Below, one piece after another: positions 56,099 to 64,000 of a stretch of DNA of 64,000 bases. The position numbers were made by a program, and so were the translations under genes. Within the stretch, counting starts at the first letter, position 1; each line of letters begins with the position of its first letter. The DNA is taken from NCBI GenBank assembly GCA_023974075.1, contig CM043790.1, forward strand, positions 21,102,983-21,166,982. The letters are read 5' to 3'. The notes under the pieces were generated by a model that did no database searches, was not told the DNA's origin, and saw nothing but the letters and a program-made list of their open reading frames with translations. Source of the stretch: Chaenocephalus aceratus (taxonomy: Eukaryota > Chordata > Actinopteri > Perciformes > Channichthyidae).

Positions 56099-56328
56099 AA
56101 CATGATACTACGCTAGTCTGTTCATATTTGAGCTAGGCTTATACACACTGTATATAAAACTGTCATTTAACCTTGCATAAGTATAAGTACAGAAATGTTG
56201 TTTACACTACAGTACAATATCTCACTCAAGCCACACGTGGCGCTCTCACATAACTGAGTCCATAGAATCACTATTGCACCTGTCACATATCACATTATCT
56301 CTATCACTACAGATTATAGAGGCTTCTC

Positions 56329-56900
56329 AATACTCAAATTTCCCCTCCTCGACTCCCCTCCTCGACTCCCCCCTCGATACTTAGACCCGCCCACAGGAGA
56401 TGCGAGCGGAGGACCGAGGAGGGGAACCGAGGAGAGAGGAGGGGAAGCAGCAGACGTTTAAAGAAATGAGAACTCCTCTCCTCTGAGCGGTCATATTAAA
56501 GCGACGTCCGTTCATTATTACGTGGCAACAGCTGCATCAGCTGTCGAGTGTTTTGTCATATTTTATAATCTCTGCTGGATCAGCTGAACATTGTTCCCCC
56601 CATATTTACTTTGAATTCATTGAGAGTGCGGTATAATGAGACAATACCAGGCTACAGATGCACACACACACACAAATATATTTATATAAATATATGCAAT
56701 TTAAAGTATGATAGCACTCTCATAATAACGTAACACAATCAGAGACTGGATATATCCCCCCCCCCTCTCTCTAGTCGCTGAAATGGGGAATTGAAATTAC
56801 GGGCCAAAAGTTGTATTTGCAAGTATTAAAAGTAAGCAGAGGACACCAAACCAACTGAGACCCGTCTGTCCGCCGCATCTACGCACTGTACAACACCACC

Positions 56901-56948
<48 letters not shown>

Positions 56949-57503
56949 GTACACACACACCTACACTGTACCACACACACACACCTACAGCTCCTAAAGC
57001 ATAATCAGGCTACAGCCGTTGTGTATTTTATTATGTGAAGCACTAAATGGTTTTAGAAAAGTATCGACTCTTTGTTTGTAGATATCTACTAAACTAAAGA
57101 AAATAAAGAGTAGGCCTGTTCTACTGAGTGATATATATTTTACACACTGCTCTGCTTTCTGCACGGGCCTCACAGCTGTTCTCACTGTAAACATCGCGTT
57201 GCGATGAAAGCAGGTTCAAAAATAATATCCAGGGGTTGCATGCAGAGCTGTCATTGGCTGAGATAAGTCCGGCCGTGCGTCACGCCTCCACCGTTCCCGG
57301 AAATGCATCCGCGGAGGAGCCGTGGAGGAACCATCAGTGTATCCTCGGTTATAGCTCCTCCAGAGAGCCTCCTCGACGCTCGATCCTCGGTGTGCATTTA
57401 GAGAAATGAGACGTCCTTCAAAATGGCGCGCTGAAATTCATTCCGGGTCACTACCGGAGGACCGAGGAGTCGAGGAGGGGGAATTTGAGTATTGAGAAGC
57501 CTC
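56329..57503. mobile_element. 1.2-kb terminal-inverted-repeat element between the duplicates
   Basis: It starts GAGGCTTCTCAATACTCAAA and ends in its inverse TTTGAGTATTGAGAAGCCTC, with TA on each side. Purine-rich GAGGAGGGG blocks follow each end. No coding capacity is recognised; a (CA)n tract lies inside. It occupies the spacer between the two esterase units. Confidence 0.85.
56900..56947. repeat. (CA)n microsatellite
   Basis: Short, nearly pure CA tract with further CA-rich sequence to about 56985. Confidence 0.95.
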
Positions 57504-57504
57504 T

Positions 57505-57980
57505 AATGTGATATTTGGTATGACCTTGCTAAAGAAAGGCGATGAACTATGCTCTAATGTTATTTTATGTCTTGCCACATTTTTTATTCACAAGAATCGA
57601 ATCCTGAAGTCATCCCGCAAACTGATTGTTTTCTTAAATGAGTTTCAATGGTACCTGAAATCCTTAAAAATACAAAAAGGATCCAAAGCTCAATGTTTAT
57701 TTAATATTCTGAAAGAATTCCCCACTGATCCTAACTGAAACAGCACCGTACTCATCTCCTTGTATTATGTATTTTATTTCTGTCTTGTTTGTGTTGTATT
57801 TTTCCTTCTTTTTTTTTACCCCTTTTATGAAAATTACACTGAGCACTTGGACAGTTTTATAGATGATGTCAATGTTGTTTCTCCTAACAATCTTTTGCAC
57901 TAATTGAATGTATGAAGAGAGTGTAATGCTTGCAACATTCCAATAGATTTTGTAAAATAAAAAATACAAATAAAAGTTTG
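57505..57980 (+). mobile_element. LINE ORF2 3' end and tail (L1-like fragment)
   Basis: A frame ending at 57738 reads CLATFFIHKNRILKSSRKL and then FLNEFQWYLKSLK, which resembles the extreme C-terminus of fish L1-clade ORF2 proteins (FHIHK, FxNELxxYxxSLK). An A-rich tail ends near 57980. 5'-truncated; it abuts the preceding TIR element. Confidence 0.65.
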
Positions 57981-58613
57981 AAAAAAATGTGATTAGTTTA
58001 CACAGTTGACTTAGCATACTTATTGCATAATGTGTCACCTGGCATGAACTCCCTGCATATCGTAATAATTAACTGTCTTTTCAACCACTAGAAGTAGAAC
58101 AATAAAACAGTTCTTGCAACATGATTATCCAATTCCAATACATCTATACTGAAAGAGAACTCCTATAACTTTCACATTGACTCAAGACTATAGTTCTCAG
58201 TGCTCCAAATGCTCTGTAGTATTACATGACCCACAATATTTGGCATGTAGTTATAATATGTTTTTTCTTTTAATATATTTATGTACTGGGTTGAGAAGCC
58301 ACAAAGTTCTTACAATAACATAATCACAACGTACATCTTTTCCCAGAAGTAGGTTTAGCGAGGCCATATGCATAATAAACAGGATAAAACAGGTAATCAA
58401 TTTGATTCCCATATTATAACAATATACATTTTAATCACATAAATGTAGTAGCTCCTATTGGCATGGTTGTTCACATGAAACATACTGGTACATGATGAGG
58501 GTTCAACTCAGGAATGTATAGTTTCAAATCCCAGATCAGTCTTGTCTTTAATTTTTATTGTACAATGCCATGTCTGTTTATGCCACTGCAACACAAACAT
58601 TTCCCAAATTGGG
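57981..58613. other. Spacer before the second esterase unit
   Basis: AT-rich single-copy sequence within this window. No gene or transposon end is supported. Confidence 0.4.
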
Positions 58614-58630
58614 AGGTGGCGGAGACTGTT

Positions 58631-61600
58631 CTACAGCTTGTTGCGCTCCATCTTCTCCTTGTGTTGTCGGATCTTTTCTGGGAGAGTCTGAGTCAGGAAG
58701 ACAAACCGCTTCTCCCTAAGGTGCTGGCCAGCTACCTGCTCCTTTAAATCAATTGACAAGTATTCTTCTCCTGTGCCGTACTTTGGCCAGTGAGCCAGCC
58801 CATCCCCATTAGGAGACCTTAACAAACACACACAATCACAGTTATAAAAACAGTCTTATCTCCATGTGTATAGTATCTTGTAACAAAGGTAAATTCCTAC
58901 CCTGTGCGAGCAAAGTTGCTCCAGTAGCTCATCATTTTTCTGCTAAGCTGTTCCTCCTCCTCAGTGCATGGCTCTAAAATTGGGATCATCTGTTAAAACA
59001 CTTTGGAGATCTCTGGTGGTCTATTCAAATTGTGATTTATATATTTAACTTACCGGGTAATGTGACATGGGTAGTTGTAAAGCACAATCCGAGAACTGTA
59101 AAGATCTCATCTCCGTGGTCACTCCCAACAAAGCTTGGCCTTCTTGACTTCAGGATTTGTGGAGGATACTGGTACTCATACAGGTAGACATCAGCACCTG
59201 CATCTATTAATAAAGGATTGGACATGAGATATTTAGTTTTTAAAAGTGTATGGCAAGAAATATTTAACAATGGTTCCTCAAAATATTTGCATGATAAATA
59301 CCTCTGTGGGCAATAGCGGTCTTAATGGCAGGAATGTTAAAAATCATATCCCCTAACAGCTCGGTGAACCCGTCTCTATTCTTCACACGATCTTCACCCG
59401 TTCCAATATATTCCTCTAACACTAACTCTCTAAGAATTGCATCTTTGGGCTGGAAAAAAAATGAACAAAACATCTGTCAAAGAAGTTTCAACATGAATAT
59501 GTAAAACATTGTAATGTCCAGAACAGTCTGCCTTACATTAGGGAAGAAGAGGTACATAGAGTTCATCAAATGCTCCTTATCTATCCCCTCTGTCCAGTTT
59601 GGAGGAGCAAAAGACTTGGGGAAGACAATTCACATTTTAGATAAGCACAGAGACACCACATTAGCATGTTTTCATGGGCAATTGTTAAGCTCTTCAGTCA
59701 CATAAACAGCAGTGCTAATTTAGCAATTGCACTTACACTAGCAATCATCCAGCCCCCTTCATCATTATTAATGCCGGTCATGAATGGTACGGTAAGAAGT
59801 TCATGTGTACGGAACAGCTCGTCCACTGTTTTTCTCAGGAAGTGTCCATCAACATTTACAGAGATTCTCAAGGTTTGAACCTTAAGAAAAAAATGTGTAA
59901 AAGTAAAAGTTGAGATAAATACTTAAAAATCATGGAAATCTAGCAGAATATTCCTATTCAAAATAAATCCTACTAAATAAATCCTACTAAATTATTTGCA
60001 TTCAATATCTCACCTCTCCCAAAGCCTCAATAGTTTTTACGTCGACGATTCTCATGCAATCAGCGATCTTCTGTGTGCTTTCGAGGCTACAGCCAGACAT
60101 ATTTGCCACCATCTGAGGAGATATATGTGGGATACATCTTAACGACTTTGAAAAAAGAAATGTGTTGTGCGCTGAAGAATGTTTACACACACTTATAATT
60201 AACCTGTGCTACTGGTAGAGGATCATTTGCAACAAGAAGATCCATTCCAGCAGTGCCACTCTCAGCAATGGCATGATGGAAGAGGCCATCAGACAACGGT
60301 GAGAGGAGCTGTTGAGTCAAGGAACAAAGAACATGTAAGGTTCTGATGACAGAAGTAACTTTGAAGAGATTGTGATGTTTTTGTTGTATTCAACTGTAGA
60401 TTGATACTTACCAGTAGAGATACGCTCACTCCGCCAGCAGACTCCCCAAATATTGTAACTACATCTGGGTTTCCTCCAAAGTTGTGAATGTGCTGCTGGA
60501 TCCACCTCAGAGCTTCTACCTGGTCCAGCATGCCAAAGTTCCCAGACATGTGCTCATCTCCAGTGCTGGAAAGGCATACAATTAAATTGTTCACCGCCTA
60601 GTAAAAGTGACTACTTTTTCACATCAAATCCAAAGTAGTGAGATATTATTTTAGTATGGTAATTCTAACTCTTCTTAGTGATTCGAGTGGTTTTAACCTG
60701 AGAAAGCCCAGAAGTCCCAAACGGTACTGGATCAGAACTACGACCATATCCTGGTAAGCAGCCAGGGCGGAGCCATCATACGTGGAAGCTGACCCCATAG
60801 CAAACCCTCCACCATGAATCCAGACCATGACCTGGTAAGGTAATGTAAGCCCTTAAACTTTTCAACAAGCAATGAAGGCACATTCTGATAAACCACATTA
60901 ACAGACTTTAATATGACTAGATAATAACACAGATTGTGACATCAATCCCTTTGGGGTATGGTTTTAAAAACCCTACATTGTCACTCAGGATGGATTATTC
61001 AAAAGGAATCCTTATCCAAACCTGAACAAAGTAACTGAGTATCACTCACGACATGGAGCAACTTACTGGAAGCTTGGCATCGGGAGTTCTGTCGGCAGGA
61101 GTGTAAATGTTGAGGTAAAGGCAGTCCTCTGAAATGTCTGGCAAATCCACGACCATGCCACCAAGTTTTTCCAACAGATCTAAGGTTAAATTTTTATATT
61201 GAACACACCTGAAAAAGAAACAAGATTTTCAGTGAGTATTGAATATCATTTTAAAGGAAGGTATGCAACACCTGTAGCATGTGGAGGCCTTACATGGGTG
61301 GCTGCTTGGTGGCGTCTCTCACTCCTTCCCATCCCTCCACAGGCTGGGGGGCAGCCAGTCTCAGAGCAGGGCCCACAGGTGGCTTTGCAAATGGGATACC
61401 CAGGTAGGCATGGACCCCATTCTCCTGCCCCTTGACACTCAGAGTCTGACCTCTCAGGCTTCCCAGCTTTGTGTGGACTTCAGGTGCTGTGAGGATATTA
61501 GGACTGACTCAGAATCTCAATGCAATGTATCAGTGTAACTTACCTGGAAGAATAGCATGTGTTATAGCTAAGTAGCACATATATTTCCATCATGTAGGCA

Positions 61601-62817
61601 ACATGTGTTCATTGGCTGGTTCTAGATTATGTTGGAACAAATAAATGGTAACGTTTTAGATAATACAACAACTTTCCAATTGATTTCAGCCATGTCGAGC
61701 CCTATGGGTGACGTCACGGACACTACGTCCATTTATATACAGTCTAAGATAAGATGGTACTTTATTGATCCCAATTTGGGAAATAGTTTTTGTTGCAGCA
61801 GGGGTGTCAAACTCAAGGCCCGGGGAACAAATCCGGCCCATGACTTCATTTTCTGTGGCCCCACAAGAGCTTGCAAATAATATAATATGTTTATTATACG
61901 GTTACATGATGATTTAATGAAGCACGTTGCCCATGAGCTACATGTCCCACAATGCATCTCAAATTAGACTTTTTTCTCAGAATTTGACTTTTTTCTTCTA
62001 AATATACCTTTTTCTTAGAATGTGCCCTTTTCTCAGAATTTGACTCTTTTTTTTAAATGTTAGTTTTTTTTAAATGTCACTTCTGTTTTTGACTTTTTTT
62101 TCCAGCTTTTCTTTTGAAATCATTTTGTGACATTCTCACTGAAGAGACTTGCAATTATTTGCCCCAGACTTCTGCTTTCAGACGTAGTTAATTATGAAGT
62201 TATTAGCCTATCCAATAATAATCCAATGCAGAGGCAATAATGTAATATAATACATTATTTTATATATTTATATATAAATTACAACCGGCCCTTTGAGCGT
62301 GATGTGGCCCGCGATTAAATTGAGTTTGACACCCCTGGTCTACAGTCTTTAATCTTCTTTGCCATGCTGTTTGTATAACTAAATCAGAAATAGAACTCAC
62401 TTTGGCAACAATTAGTTGAATATCATCTTATATTGCATTACATGAAGACAGCAAAAAAAAGAATTATTAACTACACAGCATGAACTCTTATCCTAATTTG
62501 CTCTTTGGCAGAGATGTTTCACCTTTGGACAAGTAGGCACGATCGTCAGTGGCTGAAAGGTCAACTCGATTGAGGCGTAAGAAAATGCAAACAGCGTCCA
62601 GTCATAGACCTTTTAAAAGACATTTAAAGAAAATCAACTTCCCCATTAGGCCTACGTGCTATCTAGACTAGCTTGCAGCCAGATCTGCATAAAAGTGTTG
62701 CCACGGACTTTATCGTGCAAAGAAATAAGTAATCTACTTCACTTACCATGTGGATCTGCAGCAACATAGAGGAATCACAGACGTCAGAAAGAAGAAAGTT
62801 TGTTTTGCACGGAACAT
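58631..62817 (-). CDS. Carboxylesterase (type-B, CES2/fatty acyl-CoA hydrolase-like), copy 2
   Basis: Type-B carboxylesterases hydrolyse esters and amides in the ER lumen or outside the cell. Exons (complement): 62747-62817, 61294-61486, 61067-61208, 60698-60831, 60412-60565, 60204-60308, 60014-60112, 59737-59880, 59537-59614, 59302-59449, 59054-59203, 58901-58973, 58631-58817; about 559 residues expected. Visible: an N-terminal hydrophobic signal peptide ([14 protein letters not shown]), the oxyanion-hole motif [11 protein letters not shown], nucleophile Ser in FGESAGG, acid Glu in NNDEGGW and His in SDHGDE, so the triad is complete. The C-terminus ERNKL is only loosely like an ER-retention XXEL tail. 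One defect: exon 1 lacks two bases near 62776 compared with copy 1, so it does not join exon 2 in frame; all other exons are open. The exact CES subfamily is not settled. Confidence 0.88.
61799..62337. mobile_element. hAT-like element, CAGGGGTGTCAAACTCAA ends (copy 2)
   Basis: Duplicate of 53808-54336 with the same inverted ends; lies between esterase exons 1 and 2. Confidence 0.8.
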
Positions 62818-63106
62818 GGTCTCTGCTGGTTACACACTGCTTGGTTCTGCAAACAGGAAGGACTTGCAACCTCGAAATGAAACCTCCAAAGAAGCTTTCT
62901 CAATTTTTACCAGTTGAATCCTGCACTTATTAACCTATTACGTGCAACACAAGGCGTGACTCTGTCTCTTTTATATCAAAGCAACTGGTCATTTACATCA
63001 ACAAAAAGACAAGACTTTCCGGACGGTTAAACAGGCCATAGTAACTCCAAGCATTTTCTCGTATAGGATATTTCACATCCTTCTTTCTGTTAAGCTATAA
63101 CATGAT

Positions 63107-64000
63107 CAGACCCGGCGGCAGACATACGTCTCTGGGCGGGCATTTGATGTACCAGGGCGGGCCCACCCCGAAACTTACATTTCCCGGAAAAACTGAATTG
63201 TGAAAGAGCTGACATGTTGAAAACCCAACGCCTGCAGGGGGGTCTGGGGAGATTCTCCCCCAGGAGATTTTTTGAAATATTAACATAAAATACACATTCT
63301 GGTACTCTCTTGAGAAGAAAAATAAATAAATCTATTACTACACAACATATTTAAAAAAAATGAATGCCATTTCAGTTTTTTGTTACTTTGTTCTGAAAGC
63401 TGAACCTGCTGCTCCTCACAGAGAGAAGAGGGAAGAGGCTGTGAATTACTTTACATTGTGGATAAGGGTGGATTGCCCCCATTGTTCTGTGTGTCAAAAT
63501 GAAAGACAGCCCACACATCAATCATCAAACCGTGGGGTCTTATTTAATTACGTGTTGATTTCTATCAACACGTAATGTTGTATCGATGTATATAGAGATG
63601 TACTGTAACTACAGCAAAAATATTCTCCGTCGGGACTTCCTGCAACAACACCACGTCGTTATCTTGATTCTGATTGGCCAGAAGACATTATCAAAGATGT
63701 TCTATTGAGAAGATGATCACTACGTGACAAAAGTTTTCAAACCGTTTCTAGTCTAGTGACTGCTGAAATCAATCTTACTAACTGCTGTCTGTGCAATTTA
63801 CTCCGCGCGAGTTGGCGGACTTTATTTAGCTTACTTTAAAATCATTTTTCATGGTGGGGCTAAGCCATTTCTTGGTATGGCTGTAGCCTACCCAAGTATA
63901 CCCTGGCGCCGCTACTGAACATAATAATAAAACAATTAAAATGTTGTATTCAGCCCTGATTAAAACAGCGGGCCCACATCCTGGATGGTCGGGCCCGGCC
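63107..64000. mobile_element. Non-autonomous hAT element, copy 2 (cut by the window end)
   Basis: Same left end CAGACCCGGCGGC and the same left flank AACATGAT (63099-63106) as 55101-56098. The right end lies beyond the window. It has one rather than two copies of the internal 80-bp unit. The shared insertion site shows that insertion preceded the duplication. Confidence 0.88.

Larger units (their letters stand above)
50630..56106. repeat. Segmental duplication, copy 1
   Basis: This interval matches 58614-64000 in direct orientation, offset about 7.9-8.0 kb. It covers the esterase exons, introns, upstream flank and both hAT-like elements. Similarity starts abruptly near GGTGG(T/C)GGAGACTG just beyond the esterase stop. 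Differences seen by eye are mostly 1-2 base insertions or deletions rather than substitutions. Confidence 0.93.
58614..64000. repeat. Segmental duplication, copy 2 (runs off the window)
   Basis: Direct repeat of 50630-56070. The match continues to the last base of the window, so its right boundary is not visible. Left flanks of the two units are unrelated, which gives one breakpoint near 50630/58614. Confidence 0.93.

Noticed and set aside
58974..58989. Acceptor AACAG|ATGATCCC for esterase exon 12
   Set aside because: With the one-base carry from exon 11 it leads to an immediate stop. The acceptor ATTTTAG at 58974-58975 keeps the frame (EPCTEEEEQ) and makes the total length divisible by three once the exon 1 gap is allowed for.

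Overview
The window is nuclear DNA from a ray-finned fish, most likely a percomorph teleost. The evidence is short-intron vertebrate genes, very long pure CA/TG repeats, fish-type LINE tails and many small terminal-inverted-repeat DNA transposons. Exon models were built by reading splice sites and checking phase. For fanci (1327 codons), fbxo31 (583) and tvp23 (197) the exon lengths sum to a multiple of three.

Layout. 1-12.4 kb: microRNA mir-9 (mir-9-3 type) on the minus strand at about 10.52-10.61 kb, inside what looks like its host transcription unit. That unit has a first exon with CRE/CCAAT promoter elements near 12.1-12.3 kb and a candidate terminal exon with a poly(A) signal near 2.4-2.65 kb. 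14.1-15.4 kb: tvp23 (Golgi membrane protein), minus. 15.76 kb: tRNA-Arg(TCG), minus. 16.95-24.9 kb: polg (mitochondrial DNA polymerase gamma catalytic subunit), plus, 22 coding exons. 25.0-37.1 kb: fanci (Fanconi anaemia ID2 complex), minus, 37 coding exons, tail to tail with polg with only 101 bp between stop codons. 38.1 kb: tRNA-Arg(ACG), plus. 39.5-48.6 kb: fbxo31 (SCF ubiquitin ligase substrate receptor), plus, 10 coding exons. 50.6-64 kb: two direct copies of a unit of at least 5.4 kb, each with a 13-exon type-B carboxylesterase gene (minus) and two hAT-like elements. The spacer of about 2.5 kb holds another transposon and a LINE ORF2 end.

The polg-fanci pair and the upstream divergent mir-9 match the order recalled from human 15q26.1, so the left two thirds is a conserved vertebrate block. 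Sequence quality matters here. polg exon 18 carries one net extra base that breaks the frame. The two esterase copies differ mainly by 1-2 base indels, and in exon 1 each copy is intact where the other is broken. This points to unpolished assembly or a false duplication at least as strongly as to real pseudogenes.

No wholly new multi-gene system was found. The most interesting leads are a possible 67-residue spliced ORF in the mir-9-3 host transcript, fanci splice sites abutting giant UG/CA repeats (exon 22 lacks an ordinary pyrimidine tract), and the mutually antisense polg/fanci 3' ends.
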